This document shows positions 32,169-43,129 of a stretch of DNA of 64,000 nt, piece after piece. The stretch spans positions 50,373 to 114,372 of the forward strand of contig VTPC01001069.1 in the NCBI GenBank assembly GCA_011009095.1, given 5' to 3'. This DNA comes from Ignelater luminosus (lineage: Eukaryota > Arthropoda > Insecta > Coleoptera > Elateridae). The notes below the pieces were generated by a model that searched no databases, was not told the DNA's origin, and saw only the letters and a list, made by a program, of their open reading frames with translations. Positions within the stretch are counted from its first letter, which is position 1. The number at the start of each line of letters is the position of its first letter. The translations under genes and the position numbers were made by a program.

Positions 32169-33419
32169 CCTAAGAGTGTTTTACAGTTGAAATTAATTAA
32201 CTTTCCTGATTCAAATGTCACCTTGTATTGTAATATTTCTACTAAAAGTGCCAGACCATTTATTACACGTCCATGTCGACGCCGCATTTTCAATAGTACG
32301 CATAGTCTTTCACATCCTGGAGCACGCGCCACGACTAAGCTCATTACTTCCAAGTTTGTATGGACGTCCATAAACAAAGACTGCAAAGAATGGTGCAAAC
32401 ATTGCATACCCTGCCGGCGAGCTAAAGTAACCAGACATGTGTCTACACCGCTAGGTACCTTTGAAACACCTAGTGCGCGATTTCAACGTATCCACATCGA
32501 TTTAGTTGGCCCACTTCCAATTTCCAAGGGATATAAGTATCTATTCACATGTGTTGATCATTATACTCGTTGGCCGGAAGCATTTCCGTTAGAAGACATC
32601 ACGGCTGAAACAATAGCCAGGACACTTCTTACCGGATGGATTGCACGATTCGGCATACCTGTGCGCATAACCACCGACCAAGGTAGGCAGTTTGAATCTG
32701 CATTATTCAGGGAGTTAAACTGTTTACTTGGTTCACGACATCTCCCAACCACGGCATATCACCCATCTGCTAATGGATTAGTTGAACGATTACATCGTCA
32801 ACTCAAGGCAGCTGTCACGTGCCACCAGCACGATAGTTGGAGCAATATCCTACCGCTGATCTTACTGGGAATTCGTACCACCTACAAGGAGGACATCCAG
32901 GCAACAGCAGCAGAACTTGTCTACGGAGAAAACCTTCGCCTACCAGGAGAATTCCTAACAACGAGTAAGGATACTCCCATTTCAGATTTAGTTCTTCGTC
33001 TTAAAGAACATTTCAACAGCGTTAAACCAGTGCCCACAACAACACATGGACACAGATCCACTTTCATTTTCAAAGATCTGCCAACTACGTCCCATGTATT
33101 TGTCAGGCACGACGCAACGCGAAAACCCTTGCAACCGACCTACGATGGTTCATTTGAAGTTCTTAGACGTCACGACAAATTCTTTGTACTTCGAATCAAT
33201 GTTAAGGAATCCACGATATCACTCGATCGACTTAAACCCGCATACGTGTTAACCGATCACGATGATATCGGAACATCTCATTGTTTTCAATTACCGCCGT
33301 CAAGAATTCAACAACCATCAACCAGCGATCGTCCTCATTCATCAGAGCGTGTAACCAGATCTGGACGAAAAGTGCGATTTCCTGATTACTTCAGACCACT
33401 CGCAACTATTACACAGTGA
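32169..33419 (+). pseudogene. pol: Gypsy integrase (open frame, upstream stops block expression)
   Basis: DDE integrase that inserts element DNA into chromosomes. The open frame runs from 32169 (first Met 32187) to TGA at 33417-33419, about 410 residues from that Met. An HHCC zinc finger (HSLSH about 32302, CKHCIPC about 32398-32418); core with RIHIDLVGPLP (Asp about 32498), ITTDQGRQFES (Asp about 32677) and YHPSANGLVERLHRQLKA (Glu about 32784); then C-terminal HVFVRHDATRKPLQPTYDGS followed by FEVLRR (the GPYEVL-like chromatin-side motif). All catalytic residues are present. The tail reads RVTRSGRKVRFPDYF, usual for Gypsy pol ends. It is open as such but would be made only as part of Pol, which is broken upstream. 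Confidence 0.9.
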
Positions 33420-33667
33420 AAAGTTAGTGCAGTGTATTAATCCACAGTGCAATAACACAGTGAGTTACAGTAATCAAAGTGATATCGTTAGTGTAAAAAC
33501 AAACTATTTCTTTTAACGTAAACAAACATTTTATTTCTTTTTGTGTTTATTTTTGTCACTTTTACCTGTTATTGTATTCATATTATTTCTAAACATCCCT
33601 TTCTATTATGTGTGATGTAACAATAACTCTCGCTTTCATTTTTACCTGTGTGTCTATCGTTTACACT

Positions 33668-33680
33668 AGCAAGGGGGTCC
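33668..33680 (+). promoter_or_regulatory. polypurine tract before the 3' LTR
   Basis: AGCAAGGGGGTCC directly before TGTAGCGACACT, in the position where plus-strand DNA synthesis is primed. Confidence 0.65.
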
Positions 33681-33810
33681 TGTAGCGACACTTTCTAAAA
33701 ACTAGAAATACGCAAAACATTGACTTTTCGGAAATAAATATTCGAGGTAAAAGGGTCCCACATACCTGTTAATTCGTCGAAGGCATTCTCGAATGTTTTG
33801 CACCTTAAAA
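33681..33810 (+). repeat. 3' LTR of the Gypsy element
   Basis: TGTAGCGACACTTTCTAAAA to CACCTTAAAA, almost the same as 29319-29450. Beyond CACCTTAAAA the two flanks differ. Confidence 0.85.
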
Positions 33811-35587
33811 TTTTCATAGAAGAAAGGTTTTGCCGTTTGTCAATTATTTCCTTTCAAACGTACTTCTTTAGAAATATCTTAAACACTTTTGTACATTATA
33901 AATAATTTTCGTAGAAGGTTTAAGAATTTTGTTTAGTGTCTAATTCTTAGTGTAGATAACACATTATAAATTTTCCTAGAAGAATTTTGCTTTTGTCTAA
34001 ATTCTTCTTAAACGGACCTACAGCAATAATATTTCCTTGGACAAAATTTCTGTTAACAGTTTTTAGAAAATGATTTTCTTCAAAGACTCGGGAATTTTGT
34101 TCTTTGTTAAAACACAGGTAGAGATGTATAAAAGCTTAGTTATTTACAGGGACGACACAGTCATTCGCTAAGATTCATTCGATATTATTCCAGTTTGCAT
34201 AAAATTTAACATAGTTCCTCGACAATGGTTAACCTGTTATAATCTTTAATAAATAACGTTTATTTTTACTATTTATTATTATTAAACGAACGCACATATT
34301 ATTATAAAACACCAGCACCTCAGTTACCTCTTCAACAGAAACTAGAAACATACTAATAAAAGTTTAATATAACATTTATATAAATTGTTTTTTAAAACGT
34401 TACATATTTTCCACATATACGGTTCCATTAACTTACGTGTATGTATGTTTTCAGTGTCTACTAGAATAGTAGATGAACCACAAAAGCAAGACTGAATGAA
34501 CACGTTTCAATTGTTGGACGGTTTCTAGAGGCTTATCTTATCTTAGCCAATGAAAAGAAATTAAATTTCTCGAAATTGCAGCTATCTAGAACATTAAAGA
34601 TAATCGTGGAAAACCTACTTACGTGCCATCTTTTCTAAAGAGCTTGAAACTTTGTATTCTGTTCACTATACTTATTTCTAGTTTCCAAAAATAAAAAGGA
34701 GATACAAAAAGTAAAATTAGTTAGCAAAAACTGGGTGTAATAAAATAGAAAGTGAACATTCCTTTGCTCATTTTACCCAATTATTGTTATTATGAATAGA
34801 GGAATCTATAAATAAAAAGTAGTATTATTATGTATACGATTGTTAGACCTTGTCAATACTCGTCAAGCCATGGTAATAAAAAGTAAAGTCACTAATTATA
34901 ATTAAATATAATGTGTTTTATTGACAGCTTCTAGAAAGTAATTTCTAACCGCAAGCTTCAAGAAGTATTTTATCTGGATATTGTAGCAAAATTTAATAGA
35001 TATTCATAAAATTGTATTTTTTATATAGGATATAAAACCAATACTGTCAATAACAGAATGCTTTATTATAAAAGCATTAACGTAATTAGTTATTACAAAT
35101 GCGCTCATATTCGGTTACATACTATTAAGCGTTGAACTATGAAAAGAGTGTTTCAGACAGCTCATTAAATTATATGTATGCATTTTTTTAGTGTACTTAG
35201 TTAACTTTTAACACTCTGTTAATACGTTTATAAAGCAGAAAAATTCTACATACCTATTTTACTCTATTTTTGTTGTTTTTAAATGCAAATGAAATGATTA
35301 ATTGTTTTGTAAACAGGTGCAGCACGTAAATTCACTTTTCTAAACGAACTCTAATAAACACGACTATTTATCAAAAGTACGATTGTAATGATTTTTAATC
35401 TAAAAATTATTTTAAGAGGAAAGAAATTTTTAATCTCTAAATTGTTTTGTATTTAAAGATGTGTAAACTAAAAATTTGCTCAACTTTTCTTACCAGAAAA
35501 AATTAAACGCAGCAGCCTTTGTACAGAACTTTATTCGATTTAGATTTTTACACACCTTAACAGTAAATTGCGACAAAAGATGGAAGA
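33811..35587. other. AT-rich intergenic DNA
   Basis: Includes a run of TTTAGAA/TTCTTAGAAG-like words at 33825-34090. No coding motif, no terminal repeat pair and no RNA gene were recognised. Confidence 0.5.
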
Positions 35588-35854
35588 TTGATTAGTAAAT
35601 TTTATAAAAAACATGGTAAACGTGGAAAACTATTTAGTATTATTCATTTTAAAGCAATAAGGATTCCGCGTACAACCATCTATGATATTCTTAAAAGCAT
35701 TGAGTGTAAAATATCGCGTAGTAAATTATCCGGTAATAGGAGAAAAGCTAGAAAGATGAGATGGAAGGAGAAAGAACTCGTGATCGTGACCATTGAGAAA
35801 TTTAGACAGTCATACAGGAAAATTGGAAGGAAGTTTATAATTGCACATAAATAA
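35588..35854 (+). pseudogene. Tc1/mariner-like transposase N-terminal helix-turn-helix fragment
   Basis: The 88-residue frame reads MISKFYKKHGKRGKLFSIIH, FKAIRIPRTTIYDILKSIEC and later RQSYRKIGRKFIIAHK. Two helix-turn-helix-like parts can be seen: a first with TTIYDIL, in the position where Tc1/mariner paired-like domains have STIYRIL, and a second with SYRKIGRKF. It is basic (many K/R), as expected for the DNA-binding half. The catalytic domain is not found downstream: 35860-36130 is out of frame and unreadable. No inverted ends were seen. Assignment rests on motif resemblance alone and could be a different helix-turn-helix transposase. Confidence 0.45.
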
Positions 35855-36425
35855 GTCGAAACCAAACTAATTTTATTGACGAAAAAGTGGTAGAATAAAA
35901 TAATAAAAGAAAAACGGCACGTATTTGTGTATTACAAGATAGTTCTTGAACATCCATGTAGCCTTTAAACGTTACCATAAGTGCAAATGAAGCAAACTTA
36001 CCCAACTTCAATCAAAAGAGACGCTTTGGTAGTAATTAGCAAAACGTAGACGCAAAAGAATTAAAAGCGGAAAATTCTGGAGCAATCGCGAATTAAAGCA
36101 ATACTTTACCATTTTATAGCAGAGCACTTTGAAGGTAGATTCACACTATACGCCTGGCCGATGGAGGACAACCAACCGCCAATTTTGTGCAATGCAAGCC
36201 GGGAAACCCTCTTAAAGAAAGAAAAAGCAGAAGAAACATTGAAAACGTAATTTTCGTCGATAAACGAAAAAGTTAGGAAGAACTCATAAAACCTATTTAA
36301 ATGTTATTGTTATAAGCCTGGAGAAGGTCGAGATATTCTTTGCGTTTATTTGGGTACAACAAAATAGTTTCAATTTTGCTTAAAAGCGTGATTATCCGTT
36401 GCTGTATCTTAAAAAGGTGACCGAA
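35855..36425. other. unassigned DNA between transposon fragments
   Basis: A GC-richer patch at 36130-36210 (CTGGCCGATGGAGGACAACC) is unlike its surroundings but has no recognised partner or coding content. Confidence 0.35.
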
Positions 36426-37300
36426 AATAATTTTCTTCGTGATGAAGATCGCTTATGCCCTGTCTTGTGTTGATACTCAGTAACAGTAGATGTAGGCATT
36501 TAGCCTGACTTTTCACGTCGCTTCTGTTGATGCGTGTGTTAATCGAGTGACCAGTTTCTCCGATGTATAATATGTGTAAGTTGTAGGTATGAAAGAGTAT
36601 GCTGTATAGTGTATACTCCTTTAGACGACAGGGTTGGGCGTTTATCCTTAGGAGAAGGTAGGACTTGTGAGATTTTGTATTTTCCTTATGCGGTTCCTCA
36701 CCTTTTGACTGTATGTATGTAAAAAAGTAATAAAGATTAATACGGTTGTGTTCTGAGAAACCTCTTCTGGAGAAGGGGCAAGCCGTTGCTTGATCTTCTA
36801 TTTACATCTTGTTTGTTGTAACCATTGTTCAAAAGACTGCTCCACACGTGTTTCAATCCCCCTTAAATGTTGTTGGAATGCAAAACGGAAACTGCTTGAT
36901 GAACAAATCATAAATTAGTTTTGGGCCAGATGGTGATGAGAAGCGGCATGAAGATACCTGTTAGTGTGTGTAGGTTTACGATATAGATGAGTGCAGAGAA
37001 TATCGAGAAAGCGAAGGTAGGGACTTCCATGGTGAATCTTATATCTGGATGCTACTTGTTTAGATGATGAGGGATTGAAACAACGTGCGGTGTTCATGCG
37101 GCTACACGATAAAAATATCCACGTATCAGACTTGTAGCTTCTACTTGGATTCTAAAGCAATTGTTTTAAAACATTTCATGAAGATATTTGCAACTACTGA
37201 TGACAGTAGAGAGACCATCGCAGCCAGTAGACTTGTTAGTAGAATTCATCACTGAACAGAAAGTAGGTTGAAATCAAGCATTTTTCTCCTAAGGTCGCCA
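36426..37300 (-). pseudogene. Penelope-like element: RT end and GIY-YIG endonuclease relic
   Basis: A minus-strand relic. At about 37235-37150: SLLSSVVANIFMKCF, matching the GSPLSPVVANLFMExFE motif of Penelope-like reverse transcriptases. At about 37040-36920: PYLRFLDILCTHLYRKPTHTNRYLHAASHH, matching LPFLDVL...YRKPTHTxRYLxxxSxHP. Then, after more shifts, YIGETGHSINTRINRSDVKS (about 36568-36500), the YIG half and following Arg-containing region of the C-terminal GIY-YIG endonuclease typical of this class. The GIY part is damaged. The YVDD block was not legible. Several stops; no terminal repeats were traced. The order RT then GIY-YIG is what distinguishes Penelope-like elements from LINEs. Confidence 0.75.
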
Positions 37301-39087
37301 GATCGATTCAATTTGCTTCTTGATTAAACAGTTGTTGAATGATGGCTACGAAATCGGGAACAAAAACTTTAGTAAAGAAGAAGATCACACCGAAACTGAT
37401 CAAAAGATAACTCGGCTCTAGGGCAAGTTCAGAATATTTAGAATGTGTGAAGAAGTACGGTTACGTGCAAATATGGGTTTAGTGACTCTTCAGTATTACG
37501 TAACACATAATAATACGAGTTGACTTTAACGGTTAGCTCTATTTTGGTGGGAAAATGTCGGTGTCAAGAGAGGGGCTTTATCGGTGGTATGAGGTAGAAA
37601 GTGGGTTATATTCGGGAGGGCGCCAGCCTTGGATGCCCTTGACCGAAATGGGTAAGTAATTGGCTCCAAGACTAACTAACTGCTCCGGTCATTAGAATGC
37701 TTAAATGCGGAACTCAAATTGGAGGGATAATCTCGTACAAGTGTCTGGGGTTATCCTGTAACAGCTAATAACTTACGCAATACTTGACTTTAACCTTATC
37801 CACTTCTAGCGTGTGCGACAGGAATCCAGTGGTAGTCCTCTCCAACAGTGTTATGTTTTCTGCAACAGAATCTACTACATACGTTTTCATAAGTAAACAA
37901 CAGTTAAGATACAACGGAAGCATATATTATTGCACGTAAGTATTCTGTAAACACATAAATAGTGTATACATTCACAACGATTCAAGTAACAAATAATGCA
38001 GAAATCAGGAATCTTTGTTACAAACACAAATACAAATAAATAAATAAAATAAAAGAAGTACAATAAAGTTCCTCTATATATATATCTAAAGTTCACAGTA
38101 TACCCAGAAGGGTTCAGTCACCTACTGACCTAATTTTAAATACGATCGCTAAATGAATTACCTGATTGGTAAACTACCCAACTCGAAAATAAATCTTTTA
38201 GCAAAAGGTTTACGTTATTTGTAAGCAAAAGTTTATTGCAGAAACAAAGCTGTCACAACAATAAGATTTAATATTTTCGATATTAAGAAATGTTCTGAAC
38301 ATAAAACAAATAGTGAAAATATCGTTGAAAACAAGAAATATTTCGCTACTAAAATCGGTTCGATAAGGGAACAGCTAATCTAATAATAAAAATTGATTAT
38401 AGACTAATTTTCTTTTTGACTACCGTAAAAGTTCGGAAAATAACAATAAATTTGTCGTGAAGCAAAGACACCAATGTAGCTTTCTTTATAAAAAAAATCT
38501 TTAGTCCGAAGTGCACAAAATTGAAATACTAAATAAACATAGATGGAACTGTGTTAATCCAAGTGTACGTAAACACTTAAACAGGCACAAACACTTACAC
38601 GTAAACTATATTGGCTTTTAATTTTACATACACTATATATACAGCTGCTACTTTAGGATTCTAATACTCACGCTGGACTTTAGCTGCAGGGGATTCCCAC
38701 AATTTTATTTCAAGTTCTCACACGAGAATTATTGTGACGATACCAGAAGGAGATTTTATTATCTAGTAGAAGAACTGAGGTATGAAGATATGAACGATAC
38801 ACAGACGATAACTTCCTGAATGCTAGGGTAAATCTTTATATTCGATGAACTGAAAATCGCGACGCTTTGAAACACCAAATTGCTTTTATAGGGCCCAGGT
38901 TAAGAGAAAACCTCGGTAGCTTTATCCAAAACTTTTTGGATTTTGCGACTTCAATAATTCCCAAAGTGAAGATCTTCAGGTGCGGGAGCGGTAACAACGA
39001 AAACGCAACGTGCTGTTGACGAAACCAAGTTCAGAAGCGGAATCTCTATGAGCGAGAAAAGAGGTAGTTTCAGGTCTCGCGACGCCA
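37301..39087. other. intergenic; includes the downstream side of the GC-rich LTR-like block
   Basis: No coding motif. Going leftward from 39087 (minus strand), the sequence would be the leader of the LTR-like block if that is real: it begins TGGCGTCGCGAGACCTGAAA (39087-39068), a plausible primer-binding site. A GGGCGCCAGCC at about 37618-37628 (minus TGGCGCCC) also looks primer-site-like but has no LTR beside it. A short TA-repeat is near 38076-38086. Confidence 0.4.
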
Positions 39088-40329
39088 TGATGTTAAGTTT
39101 GACTGCGAAGACCATTCGTTGGCTGAGCTGACGACATATCTACTCGGAGTAGCTGATCAGAACCTGGGGAAGTGAACTCATTCCACCACAATAGATCCAA
39201 ACGGGAGGTCAGGATTTTATAGCACAAAGCTGTCAAGTAGGTAGATCGACACAGTCCGGCCGCGAGTGCGAAGCGAGGCAGTCGACCCGGTCTCCAGCGC
39301 GAGTGTAGTGCATCGGCGACGAAGAGTACGGGCTCAACCAACAGCGCGGTAGTCGGGGGGCTACAGCCATCCCTCCCTTCAGAGTCTGTGTATTGGGGGG
39401 CACAGGCCTGGCCCAATTTCCACCGCCAACGGAGCGACTTGAGGTCGCACTGCTGCATCATCCCACCGACCTTCAGGAATTGGGGAGCTTGAGGACCGCG
39501 ACCGCCACATATCCTACCAACCCAAGATGCAGTAGATGGATCAACGGCCGCTCCACCACCAACCGGTGCCTGCGTAGGGGTGCGTAGGCCCGGCCAACTC
39601 CATCCACACATCTCAGCTTCATCCAACCGGCCCGGGTAGCTACCGGACCGCGACTAACCCAATTCCTTTCCCACCCAAATCCTTGAGCCCGAGGCTCCTC
39701 AAGGTACCAACTCCACTGCGCCCGGAAATTCGTTGCCTTTCCGCTACACTTCCCGCCAAATCCTTTCCCGCCATAACTTCCCGCCAAACCATTTCCCACC
39801 TAATAATTTCCCGCCAATTATTCCCTGCACACCACACCCATTCCACAACCGCCACACTATTCTCACTAGGGTTTTCCGTGGTTTCCCTAGTGGTGAAGGC
39901 AAATGCCGGAACAGATTCTGCACTAGTCCACGGCACACTATGCACACCTAGACACCCACACATCACCACTCTAACATATACACACTCTCACACCCCTCAC
40001 TACACAATTCCAACACCTTTCTGAAAAGAACCGCCGCATCGAGTTCCATCGTCGTCATTGTGTGACGGCTCGCTGGCTGTCCTTGGGCATTCCACCTGAA
40101 CTTGGGTCATCGACATCGGCGGGGATTATGGAGGACCCATCACCCCGTGGACGGGCGTGCGGACTGCTTGGTACGTGACATGACACTGACCAACCAATTT
40201 TCCTTCTCCAACGCACCATTCCGTTGACTTCCCTCTTCTCCAACAAACAACCACCACCAGGCTTAAGAGAGGTTAAGTCCTCTAAGGAGCCGGCATTATT
40301 ACATTGACGAACAACGGACGCATTCGACA
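39088..40329 (-). repeat. GC-rich LTR-like block
   Basis: On the minus strand it starts TGTCGAATGCGTCCG (40329) and ends AACATCA (39088), directly followed by TGGCGTCGCGAGACC. A TATA-like CTATAAAATCC is near 39222-39212. The block is markedly GC-richer than everything around it, with sharp borders. Open frames of up to 177 codons on the minus strand (39093-39626) and others are by-products of the GC content; no domain was recognised. No second LTR was found, so it would be a solo or 5' LTR with only its leader. LTR status is inferred from ends and position. Confidence 0.5.
39750..39815 (+). repeat. 14-bp-periodic TTCCCGCC array
   Basis: TTCCCGCC occurs at 39750, 39765, 39778 and 39808, with a TTTCCCACC variant at 39792, spaced about 14 bases apart. 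TTTCCCGCC matches the known E2F/DP binding consensus TTTSSCGC. It lies within the GC-rich LTR-like block, so it could be an enhancer repeat. Confidence 0.75.
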
Positions 40330-41142
40330 CAAAGTGCCGGGAGTAGGTAGATGGTAAAAATAATGGAAATCGAATAAGAGAATCACAAGATGAATTTAAG
40401 TTTTAACCTTTCGGTCTTTCTCATTTCACATCGGGAAGAACAAGATAGAATAAAATTCGCTGCTTTGCGAACAAATGAAAAGGTTAATGTTTCACAACAG
40501 ATAAACTTTTATCTGCAAATTCATTTGGATTTCCAAGTTTTCAAACCCCTATGCCAATTTGTAAAGAGAATAAACTATTCCTACAATAATAACGAATCAA
40601 ATATGTACAAACGGTCAAGATAGACATTTATAAAAATGTTAGGAAGGGAATGCAGAAAGATAAATGCATTTTGTAATCACGAAATCTTTAGCGGAATAAG
40701 AATCTTACACAGTATTTACATAAATGCCAATTTAGCATGGCGCTGGCCGTATGCTAAATCACGAAGAATCTTAGCATAACGCTGTGCGGTACGGAAATTT
40801 TGTAATTATCTTAACAGTTTTTTAAGTATATAGCCTTTCGGGGTGTCAGCAGGCATTTCACCAGGTTATAAGTTGGAGGTTTTTTTGATACATGTGGTAT
40901 TAATTGTATATGCTTGACGACTTGATTAGCAAAGTAATTTTTCGTTCGAATTTGAAAGTAGTGTGCCTTGTGTATAAAGAACTTGTTTTTTATAAGGTAA
41001 TTGTTGTATTCGTTAAATGAATTGAAACATGAACTCGTGCGATAATGAAGAACCTTATAAAACATGATTTCTAATAAAACCATTTTTAAAATATATCTGT
41101 AATCGAAAATTCAGTTTTCAAAATTAAAAATCGACCTTTGCA
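40330..41142. other. AT-rich spacer
   Basis: Small frames (40390-40623 plus, 40811-41083 minus) without recognisable domains. Nothing else seen. Confidence 0.45.
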
Positions 41143-41597
41143 CTATGTCCAATATGGGTAAAATTTCGGTCGTGAGTATTGTTTGATCTTGGAGGATAGA
41201 ATGAGTGATTCTAAGGTAATTTTTAACAGATTAAAATGTAAACAAGTTTAAATAAAGCTTGTGAAACCGAAAAACCCGAAAAAAGCCAAAAAAACCAAAT
41301 TTCGGTGTTTTCGGTTTTTTTCTGGTGATTTCAACAGTTTTATTATTTGAGCATTTATTTATCTCAATACCTGATTTTAGAGAAAATGGAATTTTTGTTA
41401 ATCAGAAGGGTCCAGTTTGGACTAGCCTGGACACTTTGGGCGCGGGTTGGCGCAGAGTACTATTAAACCAGAACAAACCTTATCTCTTGTAGTGTCTTCC
41501 ACTGCTACAACTGACTCGTTGCAGCAAGTCGGCTAGGGGATATACGACATCAAATATGCTCAAATTGTCACCGCGGTGGAAGTTAGAACTTTCTGTC

Positions 41598-42176
41598 TGC
41601 TACGTCCTGACTACTTTCAGTTCCTTTTTATTTGGTCATAAAAATATGTTCTAAGCTTTTTTTCAGGGCTGCTGCTTGTACGATAAAAATGTTGAGTTTT
41701 GCTGGCTTGTTACTATTGACTCAGCTTCTTGCACAGAATGAGACATTTCCCAAGGTGCCTCGAACGCTGTCCACACATCTCTGTTAATTACGTGTGTACT
41801 TTTTACGGTTTTTTTTCTTGTGCGCTGCATGCTGAGCGTGACATGCAGTGGTGAAGGCGCTATCCTCCAAACCTAAGGTTGATATACGTGACGAGATTTC
41901 GCCTGAACCAGAGAGGAAGTTCGTCTCTCCTACCCCTCGTAGCACAGCCTGTATCAGCCGGGGCTCTGGTGGATTGCCTCCAACAGAACTGGGTGAACTT
42001 TGTTGAAGCAAACTATCATGGAACGAGGCATCCATGATCTAAAAGTAAATAGAGTCTTTATCAGCCTAGGGCCTCACCGTCGTCTTTTCCATGGAAGCAA
42101 TTACACAAGGGGTTTATTTTAGGACGGTGGACTCCTCTTGTGGCTGGTTCCACTTCATCAAAGAATTAAGATGCAA
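41598..42176. other. central spacer of foldback 1
   Basis: GC-richer at 41840-42020. A minus-strand frame of 83 codons (42035-41784) has no recognised motif. Confidence 0.4.
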
Positions 42177-42232
42177 GTCCTAACTTCCGTCGCGGTGACA
42201 ATTGGAGCATATCTGATGTCATATATCTCTTA

Positions 42233-43129
42233 GGGCCGGTTGCACCGACAAAAGTTAAATACATTGGTTAAATCGACTAACTTTGGTTAGTTAATTAGGG
42301 TTAATATTCCTTAACCGAGATTAAAGTTTTCCTGTTGCACCAACACTTTTTTAGTTTTAGTTAGTTAACTCATGATCAAGGGTGTTTAAACGGTGACGTC
42401 ATTGCAGTTCTACATCTGTTTATGACGTTGCGCGATACTATTGGTTATAGCAAAACGTGTTTCGCAGGTACCTCTTCCGGTCTCAAGGTTAGTTTATTTG
42501 AAAAACGCGAAAGATCAGCTAACTTTACGCAAGTCGATAAAGAACATTCGATGCAACTTGTGTTAGAAAAATATTTTTCAATCACTGAATCAAAAAAGAC
42601 AGATGCCGTTAGCATTGCCATAAACCACAAAAGGTTTGGTTCTTGTACGGTATATTTTAGGTCGGGCAGCATTTGTACAAGCTGCAGCATTTTATCTTCT
42701 GATGAGATGATTCAGATAAATCAGATAACATTTTAACATATCTAAACGATGAAACATTAAACAACAATATAGTAAATATATGTATAATGCAAAAGATTTT
42801 ATGAAATCTTAAAGTTTTAATAAAATGAAACTAGCTTTATTGAAGTTTTATTAAATTATTATCTATTTACAGTAATATTTTCAATATTCACAATATGTAA
42901 ACAATGTAATAGGTGTTTTACTGTAATGTATACGTCAAACTTCTCCGCCTTCACTTTTAACCTTAGTTAATACGTGCTAAACCAGCAACCACCGCGAGTT
43001 TGCTAATCTGGGTTTCTTAGACCTGGGTTAACACAAACTTAGGTCGGTGCAACAAAACTTTCCTTAACGGTGGGTTGTCTAACTAAAGTTAGCCACGATG
43101 CATTTAACCGAGGTCGGTGCAACTGGCCC
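42233..43129 (+). mobile_element. non-autonomous PIF/Harbinger element
   Basis: 897 bases with inverted ends GGGCCGGTTGCACCGAC and GGGCCAGTTGCACCGAC, flanked by the 3-base duplication TTA (42230-42232 and 43130-43132), the TWA target of PIF/Harbinger. The inverted similarity continues inward through GTTAAAT. The interior carries only a SANT/Myb-like remnant and no DDE transposase. The opposite foldback arm shows the site without the insertion. Confidence 0.88.
42422..42736 (+). pseudogene. Harbinger SANT/Myb-like DNA-binding protein fragment
   Basis: The 104-residue frame includes KRERSANFTQVDKEHSMQLV with LEKYFSITESKKTDAVSIA. This matches the N-terminal Myb/SANT-like domain encoded by the second gene of PIF/Harbinger elements (pattern RxxNFTxxEKxxLLELVxKYxxIIExKKTDxxS), which in active elements helps the transposase reach the nucleus and the DNA ends. 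After SIA the similarity stops: the expected KKNxAWxxI third helix is missing and the rest (HKRFGSCTVYFRSGS) is unrelated, so the protein is truncated. The conserved Trp is absent. It is possibly still open by chance. Confidence 0.65.

Larger units (their letters stand above)
29319..33810 (+). mobile_element. Ty3/Gypsy LTR retrotransposon, both LTRs present
   Basis: About 4.5 kb with two short, nearly identical LTRs, a primer-binding site, gag, protease, reverse transcriptase, RNase H, integrase and a polypurine tract, in Ty3/Gypsy order (integrase last). No envelope-like frame follows integrase. The coding region has several single-base breaks and stops. No target duplication was recognised at the flanks. 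Confidence 0.92.

Noticed and set aside
32561..32752. Minus-strand frames within Gypsy pol
   Set aside because: Antisense to integrase and RNase H with catalytic motifs on the plus strand.
37600..37640. GGGCGCCAGCC as an LTR primer-binding site (minus TGGCGCCC)
   Set aside because: No LTR-like sequence with TG...CA ends next to it and no partner copy.
39093..39626. 177-codon minus-strand open frame in the GC-rich block
   Set aside because: Overlapping frames are open on both strands because the DNA is GC-rich; the peptide has no domain, and the block is better explained as an LTR-like sequence.
41281..41330. Hairpin AACCGAAAAACCCG...TTTTCGGTTTT as a transcription terminator
   Set aside because: It occurs in both foldback arms as a low-complexity tract in a eukaryotic repeat; no gene ends there.
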